Shown here: positions 54,186-64,000 of the stretch, in pieces
Numbering within the stretch: the first letter of the stretch is position 1
How the letters are laid out: each line of letters opens with the position of its first letter
Assembly: GCA_030674185.1 (NCBI GenBank)
Contig: CM060311.1
Span: 101,254,062 to 101,318,061, forward strand
DNA: 64,000 bases
Reading direction: 5' to 3'
Source: Monoplex corrugatus
Lineage: Eukaryota; Mollusca; Gastropoda; Littorinimorpha; Ranellidae
The notes under the pieces: generated by a model
Told to the model about the DNA's origin: nothing
The model's input: only the letters and a program-made list of their open reading frames with translations
The model's database searches: none
Translations under genes and position numbers: made by a program

Positions 54186-54716
54186 GATGTTAATTGATAG
54201 GCATTTGTTGGTAAGAATGCTTGTCATCTTCTTGAATGCTGTTTTGGCTTGGCCAATTCTGCCTGCTATTTCGATGTGCATCTGCCGTCCGATGAAATGA
54301 CCGTTCCCAGGTATTTGAACTTATTAACCTGTGTCAAGGTTGTGCCTTTTGCTGTTATTTTGCATGAGGGGATTTCATGTTTTTTACTGATCACCATGAC
54401 TTCAGTCTTCCTGCTGTTTAGTTCCAACCCCTTACCTTTGCTTTCTATTTCTAGTATATTCACAAGGTTTTGTAGGTCCCTTTCATTTTCTGCAATTAGC
54501 ACGGTGTCATCTGTGTACCGAATGTTGTTTATCATTTTCCCTCCAGCCTTTAATCCAGGGTCTTCTTCTAGGTTTCTCATGATGTTTTCGCTATATAGTG
54601 AAAACAGATCTGGTGACAAAACACAACCCTGTCTGACTCCTCTTTTGATGTTTTGGAAAGAGCTTACAATGTTTTCTATTCTCATTGCAGCTGTTTGTTC
54701 CCAGTACATATTTCTG
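54186..54716 (-). mobile_element. RTE LINE piece (copy R7, hybrid)
   Basis: Lacks its own 3' tail, starting inside the thumb at cctgatgttaattgatagg. It encodes NKFKYLGTVISSDGRC, motif C (YTDDTVLIAENERD) and motif B, and ends at the 20-bp array. Left of about 54,600 it matches 57,829-58,242; right of 54,648 it matches 51,005-51,072. It is therefore a recombinant of two RTE copies. Confidence 0.9.
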
Positions 54717-55448
54717 AGTAGACAAGCCATAACTAGGGTAGACAAACCCTGATTAAGGTAGGCAAGCCCTAACTAGGGTAGACAAACCCTACCTAAGGTA
54801 AACAAGCCCTAACTAGGGTAGCAAGCCCTAAGTAGGGTAGACAAGACCTAAGTAGGGTAGACAAGCTATAAGTAGGTAGACAAGCCATAACTAGGGTAGA
54901 CAAGCCATAACTAGTGTAGACAAGCCTAACTAGGGTAGGCAAGCCCTAATTAGGGTAGACAAGCCATAACTAGGGTAGACAAACCCTATCTAAGGTAAAC
55001 AAGCTCTAACTAGGGTAGGCAAGCCCTAACTAGGGTAGACAAGCCCTAACTAGGGTAGACAAGCCCTAACTAGGGTAGACAAGCCATAACTAGTGTAGAC
55101 AAGCCTAACTAGGGTAGGCAAGCTTTAACTAGGGTAGACAAGCCCTAACTAGGGTAGACAAGCCCTAACTAGGGTAGACAAGCCCTAACTAGGGTAGGCA
55201 AGCCCTAACTAGGGTAGACAAACCCTAACTAGGGTAGGCAAGCCCTAACTAGGGTAAACAAGCCCTAACTAGGGTAAGCAAGCCATAAGTAGGGTAGACA
55301 AGCTATAACTAGGGTAGACAAGCCCTAACTAGGGTAGACAAGCCCTAACTAGGGTAGACAAACCCTACCCAAACCCTAACTAGGGTAGACAGCCATAACA
55401 AGTGTAGACAAGCCCTAACTAGGATAGACAAGCCCCAAGTAGGGCTGC
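54716..55448. repeat. 20-bp minisatellite, duplicated copy
   Basis: Unit-for-unit copy of the array at 51,073-51,805, including its variant units. Confidence 0.97.
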
Positions 55449-56473
55449 TATGGAACAAAGAAGTTTATCAAATGCGAATGGAACACATTTGGAAATATAT
55501 TTTCTTAGTTTACGATAATTTAGACAATAACTCAGAGTTAGACAACAGCAAAGAGGTTACATCAGAACCTATTTTCAACAATGACAAATCTAAAATCTCC
55601 AGTAATGACTTTTGTTTCAAAAATGGGACAGATAAGAAAGTGGTCCTTGTTCGAGATCTCTTAGATGAAAATGGCAAATTTCTGAACCATGAAAATTTCA
55701 CAAGGAAATGGAAAATAACTGCAAACTATCTAATTATTTAAGCTGCATACAAAGTACAAGCAATTATAGCCTATATACGAAAAAGAAAGGTATTGAGAGC
55801 AATGAAAGCAATGAAATGAGCAAAAGAGGATCAAAAGCATACTATGAATAACCGTTTGATAAAATGGAGATATTTAACATTAAACTTTGTATGGAATGGG
55901 AACGGAAATCGAACGTAATAGTAGACTGGGAGATGATAATAAAACTTATAAGAAAAATAAAGGAAACAAAACTTAAATTGTGTCAGCTTAGAATTTGTTA
56001 TGGAATTTTCGTTTCAAACTGTATGTTAAATAGAATGGGAGTGGTAGAAAATGACATGTAATTTTTGTAATACCGAGAAAAATAAAGGCCATCTCTACCT
56101 GTGGTATTATCAACACTCGGAAAAATTTGGGGAGAACTTGAAAAACATTCGGTAGAAAAATGTGAGAATTGTGCAAAACTTCCTTTGACTATAGAATTAG
56201 TTCTATTTTGTACGGACGAAAGGACAAAAACAGATCGATACTAGACTGTCTTTTTCTGTGTGCAAAATATTACATTTATAGGTGTAGAATCCCACAAAAC
56301 TAAGCTTGAAATAAATATGTTTATTGGGGAGATCAAATACAGATACATAATAGAAAAGCACATTCACTGCCAGCAAATGAAATATAAAGAATTCTTGAGG
56401 AAATGGCTGCCTTATGGTTCTCTTTTGGAAGGTTACATATTAGAACTGCTATAACATTAAACAAATGTAAATG
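55449..56473 (+). pseudogene. L1/Tx1-like LINE tail, duplicated copy
   Basis: Copy of 51,806-52,830 with the same stops and frame changes. A one-base loss near 56,235 and a one-base gain near 56,288 shift the frame locally, so the region that is open in unit 1 (52,458-52,811) is interrupted here. Confidence 0.82.
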
Positions 56474-56679
56474 AAATTTCATGAGTATATAATAAACAGA
56501 GGAACCAGCGACTCCTGGTGTTCACAATTATAAATGTTTGTCCTTATCACACTTTGGTTAATGGAATAGAAAGAAATGGTTGGTGAGCTATAGAACGACA
56601 ATGTTGTTTGCTTGCTTTGATTTTCGTTTTCATTTGATGACTGGTCCTCTACCTCAAATGACGCTAATATGATGGTTTT

Positions 56680-57828
56680 CATCATCATCATCATGTGCCC
56701 TGCCGCATGGTGTTGGCGATCATGGCCCTCCAATGCATCTATCCCTTGTCGCCGCAAGTAAATCTTCCACCCTCTCTGTCCTTGGCCACCCTGCAAGTCT
56801 GTCCAATATCTTCTCCCTGGGTCTACCTTGTGTTCTCTTTCCCTCCAGCTTTCCTGTTGTGACCAGGTGCTCTAATTCCCCTTTCCTCTTTAAATGGCTT
56901 ATAAATGTTGCTTGTCTTTTTCTAAACTTTCTTATCAATGTTCTACTTGTGTCTGCCTCCATCAAGACTGTCTCGTTTGTTTTCTTTGCTGTCAATGGAA
57001 CTCTTAACATTCTTCTTAGAAACCACATTTCGGCTGCCTCAGTCTTGTTCTGGCTTTGCGTGTTGACTGTCCACGCCTCACAACCGTATAACAGTATCGG
57101 TTCTATATAACATTCCAGAAGTCTCTTCCTGGTGTTAATTGGTAGGAATTTTGTTGGTAAGAATGTTTTTTATCTTGTGGAATGCCGTTTTGGCTTGGCC
57201 GATTCTGCCGGCTATTTCTGATGTGCATCTGCCGTCAGGTGAGATGATCGTTCCCAGATATATAAACTTATCAACCTGTCTCAAGGTTGTGCCGTTTGCT
57301 ATTATTTTCATGAGGGGATTTCATGTTTTTACGGATTACCATGACTTCAGTCTTCTTGCTATTTAGCTCGAACCCTTTGGTCTTGCTTTCTATTTCTAAT
57401 GTATTCACAAGGTTTTGTGGGTCCTTTTCACTTTCTGCAATTAGCACGGTGTCATCTGTGTAACGAATGTTGTTTATTATTTTTCTTTCAACCTTTAATC
57501 CAGGGCATTCTTCTGGGTTTCCCATGATGGTTTCGCTGTAAAGTGAAAACAAATCTGGTGACAGAACACAACCTTGCCTGACACCTGTTTTGATATTCTG
57601 GAAAGAGCTTATATCGTTTTCTATTCTCATTGCAACGGTTTGTTTCCAATAATATTTCTGATTATTCGTAGATCTTTTCCATCAATATTGAGTCTTTCTA
57701 GTTGGTTGATCAATTCTTCATGTCCTACCTGATCGAAAGCCTCAGTATATAATCCTTAGTCAACTCGATTTACCTCTCTATGATAGTTCTTAGGATGTAT
57801 ATGGCATTAATAGTTCCTTTCCCTTCCT
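56680..57828 (-). mobile_element. RTE LINE, duplicated copy of R6
   Basis: Copy of 53,037-54,185, with the same (ATC)n tail, the same YTDDTVLIAESEKD motif and the same broken junction at its 5' side. A few substitutions separate the two. Confidence 0.9.
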
Positions 57829-59284
57829 GATGTTAATTGATAGGCATTTGTTGGTAAGAATGCTTGTCATCTTCTTGAATGCTGTTTTGGCTTGGCCAAT
57901 TCTGCCTGCTATTTCGATGTGCATCTGCCGTCCGATGAAATGACCGTTCCCAGGTATTTGAACTTATTAACCTGTGTCAAGGTTGTGCCTTTTGCTGTTA
58001 TTTTGCATGAGGGGATTTCATGTTTTTTACTGATCACCATGACTTCAGTCTTCCTGCTGTTTAGTTCCAACCCCTTACCTTTGCTTTCTATTTCTAGTAT
58101 ATTCACAAGGTTTTGTAGGTCCCTTTCATTTTCTGCAATTAGCACGGTGTCATCTGTGTACCGAATGTTGTTTATCATTTTCCCTCCAGCCTTTAATCCA
58201 GGGTCTTCTTCTAGGTTTCTCATGATGTTTTCGCTATATAGTGAAAACAGATCTGGTGACAAAACACAACCCTGTCTGACTCCTCTTTTGAATTATTGGA
58301 AAGAGCTTATATTGTTTTCTATTCTCATTGCAGCTGTTTGTTCCCAGTACATATTCGTGATTATTCGTAGATCTTTTCCATCAACATTGAGTCTCTCCAG
58401 TTGGTTGATCAATTCTTCAAGTTGTACCCGATCGAAAGCCTTGGTATAGTCAACAAAGCATAAATACAAATCCTTATTCATCTCAATTGATCTTTCTATG
58501 ATAGTTCTTAGGATGTATATGGCATTAATTGTTCCTTTCCCCTCCATAAATCCACACTGTTCTTCTGCTATTTCTCTTTTGATTCTATTCCTTGTCCTCA
58601 TCATGATTATTCTTAACAGGAGTTTTGCTACATGACTCATCAAACTGATTGTGAGATGGAGTTCGCATTCTATAGCCCCTGTCTTCTTTGGAAGTGCAAT
58701 GAAAATTGATTTTGTCATATCTTTGGGGATTTTTCCAGTGTCGTAAATTTCATTTAGGAGGACTGTTATTTTTTCTATGCCAAATTCCTCCAGGGCTTCA
58801 ATCACCTCTGTAGTAATGTTGTTTGGTCCTGGGGCATTTCCTGGTTTCATCTTTTTCAGTGCTGCTCTAACTTCATCTTTCATTATGGGTGGTTCTTCAA
58901 AGTTCTTTTTTATAATGTGTTCTTCGTTTCTGTCATCCTCAAAAAGGTGTTTAATGTACTCTCCCCATCTGTCTAATATTTTGTCTTTTTCCATGATAAG
59001 CGTGCCATCTTTCGATTTTAAGCAACCAGTTGATGTGCATGTATTTTTCCTGTGGACAATTTCTTCAGTTCGTCTGTACATACCCTGATGATCCATTTTG
59101 TGTCGTTCTTCTATCTCTTTGCATTTTGTGTTCAGCCAAGCTTCCTTAGCTTCATTGCACCTATACCTGATTTGTTTGTTTATCTTCCTGTATATCTCCT
59201 CGTTTCTCTTTGCCCTCCTCCTTTCCTCCATCAAGCCCAGAATTTCATTAGTCATCCAGCCCTTTTTTGCTTTTCTATCTGCCT
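57829..59284 (-). mobile_element. RTE LINE (copy R7', original partner)
   Basis: The minus strand holds a 320-codon open stretch (58,293-59,255) from the linker (MTNEILGLMEERRRAKRNEE) through RT fingers (KPSIFIALPKKTGAIECELH-like block, EEQCGFMEGKGTINAIYIL) to motif A (LCFVDYTKAFDRVQLEEL). After a short break at 58,262-58,292, motifs B and C follow. It is 5' truncated near 59,284 and lacks a 3' tail because of the junction at 57,828. This is the longest intact RTE reading frame in the window. Confidence 0.9.
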
Positions 59285-59775
59285 AAGGATGCCAGGATAT
59301 ACAGTATGATGAAAAGAAAATATAGTACAGCCCTGCAGTCCTCATTCACAGGACCACTACAAGTGTGTGAAAAATTATCCCAAAAATCGTGACTCTTCGT
59401 TGCCTGCTTTTATAGTGACTGGAGTGTTGTGGATTTACTGTGTGCTGAACAGCTGACATTGAGTGGTATCAAGACAAAACCATACAGGTAGTAGACAGAG
59501 AACACGAATAAAGTTAATCCAACCTAATCTAACTTTGGCATTCGTTCACGCACACGCACTTGCTCTGTACATTTTCTCTACGTTCAATGTTTGTAGTTCT
59601 CCGAAGTGTGCTGATTGTATACATACTAACAGTGCACATGTTTTTAGTGCTTAAAGCATTAATAACATAGTTCCATTAAATGTTTTGTGTGTGTTCGAGT
59701 TTCTTTTTTTTTTCAATTTTTACTGACAAAATATGACAGATAATTTAATGACACTAAAACAGACATTGCTCAATA
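59285..59775. other. No gene recognised
   Basis: No reading frame or RNA gene that I can support. Confidence 0.5.
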
Positions 59776-59838
59776 ATAATAACAATAATAATAATAATAA
59801 TGATAATAATAATAATAACAATAATAATAATAATAATG

Positions 59839-59885
<47 letters not shown>

Positions 59886-59950
59886 TGGACATATATATCG
59901 CGTCTTTCATCAGGCACAAAGTGCTTTGCTGTTCACAACTTTTCATAACT
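59776..59950 (-). mobile_element. LINE or SINE 3' end with (ATT)n tail
   Basis: On the minus strand, aaagcactttgtgcctgatg and gacgcgatatatatgtccag are followed by (TTA)n (59,776-59,883, with occasional tgt interruptions). A gcgatata-type end followed by an ATT tail is the pattern of L2-related 3' ends. Only the last ~70 bp of the body is recognisable. Confidence 0.6.
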
Positions 59951-59973
59951 ATACGGATGAGCGTGCACGCGCG

Positions 59974-60068
<95 letters not shown>

Positions 60069-60179
60069 ACGCACGCACGCGCTTGAACAGCGTGAACAAC
60101 ACTTCACATTTTGAGACAATATGTCACAAACACACGATCACAACACACACACACACACACACAACACACACACACACAC

Positions 60180-60223
<44 letters not shown>

Positions 60224-60298
60224 ACACACACACACGCACGCACACACGCACGCAATCGTGTGAACAACACTTCACATTTCGAAACAGTATGTCAGCAG
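59974..60298. repeat. (CA)n microsatellites with duplicated flank
   Basis: CA runs at about 59,982-60,080 and 60,142-60,250. After each comes a near-identical ~35-bp stretch (gtgaacaacacttcacattt, then cagtatgtcag or caatatgtcac), at about 60,090 and 60,259. The unit of about 168 bp is thus duplicated. Confidence 0.93.
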
Positions 60299-61753
60299 TC
60301 CTAGGACCAGAGAATATTACTACAGAGATGATTCAAGCCCTGGAGGAATTTGGTATTGAAAAAATAACAGTCCTCCTAAATAGAATTTATGACACCGGAA
60401 AAATCCCAAAAGATATGTCAAAATCAATTTTCATTGCTCTTCCAAAGAAAACAGGGCCTATAGAAAATCGAACTCCATCGCACAATCAGCTTGATGAGTC
60501 ATGTAACAAAAATCCTATTAAGAATAATCATGATGTGGACAAGGAATAGAATCAAAAGAGAAATAGCAGAAGAGAAGTGTGGATTTGTTGAAGGGAAAGT
60601 AACTATTAATGCCATATACATCCTAAGAACTATCATAGAGGTCAATCAAGTTAAATGAGGATTTATATTTATGCTTTGTTGATTATACAAAGGCTTGCGA
60701 TCGGGTAAGACACAAAGAATTGATCAGCCAACTGGAAAGACTCAATACTGATGGAACAGATCTACAAATAATCAGAAATATATATTGGGAAAAAAACGGC
60801 TGAAATGAGAATAGAAAACGATATACGTTCTTTCCAAAATATCAAAAGAGGAGTCAGGCAAGTTTGTGTTTTATCACCAGATCTGTTTTCACTTTACAGC
60901 AAAACCATCACGAGAAACCTAGAAGAATGCCCTGGATTAAAGGTCGAAGGAAAAATGATAAACAACATTCGATACGCAGATGACACGTGCTAATTACACA
61001 AAATGAAAAGGACCTACAAAACCTTGTGGATATAATAGCAATGGAAAGGTAAATAGCAAGAAGACTGAAGTCATGGTAATCTGTAAAAGACATGAAATCC
61101 CCTCATGCAAAATAACAGCAAACGGCACAATCTTGAGACACGTTGATAAGTTTAAATATCTGGGAACGATCATTTCACCAGACGGCAGATGCACAACAGA
61201 AATAGCCAGCACAATTGGCCAAGCCAAAATAGTATTCAAGAAGATGGAAAGCGTTCTTACCAACTAATACCTGTCAATTAACATCAGGAAGAGACTTCTT
61301 GAATGTTATAATTATACAGCCGATAATGCTATACGTTTGTGAGGTGTAGACAGTCAACGCGCAAAGCCAGAACAAGAATGAGGCAGCCGAGATGTGGTTT
61401 TTAAGAAGAATGTGGAAAGTTCCATGGACAGCAAAGAAAACAAACGAGACAGTCTTGTTGGAGGCAGACACAAGAAGATCATTCACAAGGAAAATTAGGA
61501 AAAGACAGGCAACATTTATAGGCCATTTTATGAGGAAAGGGGAATTGGAGCACCTGGTTACAACAGGAAAGCTGGAGGGAAAGAGAACACCAGGTAGACC
61601 CAGGGAGAAAATATTGGACGAACTCGCTTGATGGCCGAGGACAGAGAGGGTGGAATATGTGCTTGCGGCAACAAGGGATAGATGCATATGGAGGGCCATG
61701 GTCGCCGACGCCACGCGGCAGGGCACATGATGATGATGATGATGATGATGATG
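60299..61753 (+). mobile_element. RTE LINE, 5' truncated (copy R8)
   Basis: The plus strand encodes TTEMIQALEEFGIEKITVLL, SKSIFIALPKKTG, motif A region (CFVDYTKACDRV), motif B ([20 protein letters not shown]), motif C (YADDTC, then a one-base loss), HVDKFKYLGTIISPDGRC and WFLRRMWKVPWTAKKTNE, ending in (TGA)n at 61,728-61,753. Stops and shifts are frequent. The 5' truncation point abuts the CA microsatellite. Confidence 0.9.
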
Positions 61754-61919
61754 TCAGCAGACTAGGAGGGTTGAAAAGGCGGTCAATAATGTCATTAATT
61801 GCCCGAAAAGAAACGTTTTGAGATTGGATTTCGATAAAGGCAGGGACGGACTGTTTCGGAAAGTGAAAGGCAATGAGTTCCGATTTCAACCGTAGAGAAA
61901 GTAAAACCTCTTCCGCCAT
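61754..61919 (-). other. Possible first coding exon, cut by the RTE
   Basis: An ATG at 61,917-61,919 (context aaaATGGCG) opens about 55 non-repetitive codons (MAEEVLLSLRLKSELIAFHF, then FIEIQSQNVSFRAIND) before the RTE tail. Composition looks coding, but I do not recognise the family and saw no splice or promoter proof. It could equally be the start of another transposon ORF. 61,920-62,044 has no recognised content. Confidence 0.35.
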
Positions 61920-62044
61920 TTTTTTTTCTCTTTTAAAGTTTGGGACACAGAAGGTTCTGTCATCACTGGTAGAACGGACAGATCAAGATAGGACATAGAT
62001 TGGACAAAGTTCTGAAAGGTATTGGGATGCGGTGTCGGGAATGA

Positions 62045-64000
62045 CTTGATAGTAAATACAAGCAGCTTTGTACTTGTGATAGTAAATACAAACAGCTTCG
62101 TACTTGTGATAGTAAATACAAGCAGCTTCGTACTTGTGATAGTAAATACAAACAGCTTCGTACTTGTGATAGTAAATACAAACCGCTTCGTACTTGTGAT
62201 AGTAAAACAAGCAGCTTTGTACTTGTGATAGTAAATACAAACAACTTTGTACTTGTGATAGTAAATACAAACAGCTTCGTACTTGTGATAGTAAATACAA
62301 ACAGCTTCGTACTTGTGATAGTAAATACAAACAGCTTCGTACTTGTGATAGTAAATACAAACAGCTTCGTACTTGTGATAGTAAATACAAACAGCTTCGT
62401 ACTTGTGATAGTAAATACAAACAGCTTCGTACTTGTGATAGTAAATACAAACCGCTTCGTACTTGTGATAGTAAAACAAGCAGCTTTGTACTTGTGATAG
62501 TAAATACAAACAGCTTTGTACTTGTGATAGTAAATACAAACAGCTTTGTACTTGTGATAGTAAGGACAAGCAGCTTTGTACTTGTGATAGTAAGGACAAG
62601 CAGCTTTGTACTTGTGATAATAAAGACAAACAGCTTTGTACTTGTGATAGTAAATACAAACAGCTTCGTACTTGTGATAGTAAATACAAACAGCTTTGTA
62701 CTTGTGATAGTAAATACAAACACCTTCGTACTTGTGATAGTAAATACAAACAGCTTCGTACTTGTGATAGTAAATACAAACCGCTTCGTACTTGTGATAG
62801 TAAAACAAGCAGCTTTGTACTTGTGATAGTAAATACAAACAGCTTTGTACTTGTGATAGTAAATACAAACAGCTTTGTACTTGTGATAGTAAGGACAAGC
62901 AGCTTTGTACTTGTGATAGTAAGGACAAGCAGCTTTGTACTTGTGATAATAAAGACAAACAGCTTTGTACTTGTGATAGTAAATACAAACAGCTTCGTAC
63001 TTGTGATAGTAAATACAAACAGCTTTGTACTTGTGATAGTAAATACAAACACCTTCGTACTTGTGATAGTAAATACAAACAGCTTTGTACTTGTGATGGT
63101 AAGGACAAACAGCTTTGTACTTGTGATAGTAAATACAAACAGCTTTGTACTTGTGATAGTAAATACAAACAGCTTTGTGCTTGTGATAGTAAATACAAAC
63201 AGCTTTGTACTTGTGATAGTAAATACAAACAGCTTTGTACTTGTGATAGTAAATACAAACAGCTTCGTACTTGTGATAGTAAATACAAACAGCTTTGTAC
63301 TTGTGATAGTAAGGACAAACAGCTTTGTACTTGTGATAGTAAATACAAACAGCTTCGTACTTGTGATAGTAAATACAAACAGCTTTGTATATGTGATAGT
63401 AAATACAAACAGCTTCGTACTTGTGATAGTAAAACAAACAGCTTTGTACTTGTGATAGTAAGGACAAGCAGCTTTGTACTTGTGATAATAAATACAAACA
63501 GCTTCGTACTTGTGATAGTAAATACAAACAGCTTTGTACTTGTGATAGTAAATACAAACAGCTTTGTACTTGTGATAGTAAATACAAACAGCTTCGTACT
63601 TGTGATAGTAAATACAAACAGCTTTGTACTTGTGATAGTAAATACAAACAGCTTTGTACTTGTGATAGTAAATACAAACAGCTTCGTACTTGTGATAGTA
63701 AATACAAACAGCTTTGTACTTGTGATAGTAAATACAAACAGCTTCGTACTTGTGATAGTAAAACAAGCAGCTTTGTACTTGTGATAGTAAGGACAAACAG
63801 CTTTGTACTTGTGATAGTAAATACAAACAGCTTCGTACTTGTGATAGTAAATACAAACAGCTTCGTACTTGTGATAGTAAAACAAGCTGCTTTGTACTTG
63901 TGATAGTAAGGACAAGCAGCTTTGTACTTGTGATAATAAAGCAAATAGCTTTGTACTTGTGATAGTAAATACAAACAGCTTCGTACTTGTGATAGTAAAA
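62045..64000. repeat. Minisatellite, 30-bp unit, ~65 copies, runs past window end
   Basis: The unit is gatagtaaatacaaacagct plus tcgtacttgt, with c/t at the first tcg/ttg and variants aaggacaag and aaaacaag (29 bp). All six frames are open over long stretches because 30 is a multiple of three; the apparent 650-residue proteins are artefacts. A 329-bp higher-order block repeats at about 62,471 and 62,800. Confidence 0.98.

Larger units (their letters stand above)
51005..54648. repeat. 3,643-bp tandem duplication, unit 1
   Basis: Every feature from 51,005 recurs 3,643 bp downstream with only a handful of differences. The unit holds the end of an RTE, a 20-bp array, an L1/Tx1-like tail and two RTE pieces. 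Its borders fall in RTE sequence. Confidence 0.93.
54649..58291. repeat. 3,643-bp tandem duplication, unit 2
   Basis: Second unit, offset 3,643 bp from the first. Differences seen include cagatcgatac versus cagatcagatac near 56,235, gaatcccac versus gaatgcac near 56,288, and a few substitutions. After 58,291 the sequence continues as the original RTE copy. Confidence 0.93.

Noticed and set aside
61886..63974. Several overlapping frames of about 650 codons on the minus strand
   Set aside because: All come from the 30-bp array, whose period is a multiple of three. Three frames of one strand are open at once, and the products are pure repeats.
45..64000. Excess of minisatellite periods divisible by three
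   Set aside because: Six of eleven arrays (66, 63, 42, 39, 36 and 30 bp) fit, against 20, 23, 46, 47 and 55. The excess over one in three is too small to claim, and only the 39-bp array has a demonstrable coding origin.

Overview
This window is eukaryotic, metazoan DNA made almost entirely of transposable-element remains and tandem repeats. No intact host gene, rRNA, operon or CRISPR array was found. The mix of families points to a marine invertebrate: a Penelope-like element with a GIY-YIG nuclease, an L2 LINE with an ATT tail, RTE LINEs with (TGA)n tails, LINEs with a restriction-like endonuclease (RLE), an L1/Tx1-like LINE, a Tc1-like DDE transposon and dense minisatellites. A mollusc is my best guess; that is inference from element content, not proof. 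Almost every coding stretch is broken by stops, frameshifts, truncation or nested insertions.

Layout. 0-3.5 kb: a 66-bp minisatellite, then a Penelope-like element whose 5' part is inverted. 3.7-7.4 kb: a TA-flanked MITE, an RNase H-bearing LINE interrupted by a foldback element, and a nearly complete Tc1-like transposon. 7.4-10.8 kb: a long L2 LINE. 11.6-15.8 kb: a LINE fragment and 63-, 42- and 36-bp minisatellites. 15.9-26 kb: an old plus-strand RLE LINE. Two minisatellites (39 and 47 bp) have grown inside its reading frame. A younger minus-strand RLE LINE is inserted in the 47-bp array as a full-length copy joined head-to-tail to a truncated copy, and it is itself split by a second L2. 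26-29.2 kb: a TIR-flanked element and a 23-bp array.

29.8-45 kb: RTE copies in both orientations, a tRNA-like SINE, ATC microsatellites, 46- and 55-bp arrays, a second foldback element and a LINE of another lineage. 45-59.3 kb: a 20-bp minisatellite invaded by a long LINE ending in a zinc finger and by RTE copies, then a near-perfect 3,643-bp tandem duplication that carries an L1/Tx1-like tail. 59.3-64 kb: microsatellites, another RTE, and a 30-bp array running off the window end.

The elements do not work together as a pathway. What they record is mechanism: target-primed insertion with 5' truncation and inversion, a likely end-to-end template jump, unequal recombination between RTE copies, and repeated birth of minisatellites from older dispersed sequence. 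The best leads are the minisatellites derived from LINE coding sequence, the head-to-tail RLE dimer, the foldback family with clean target-site duplications, and the RTE-mediated duplication. I found no convincing new enzymatic or defence system.
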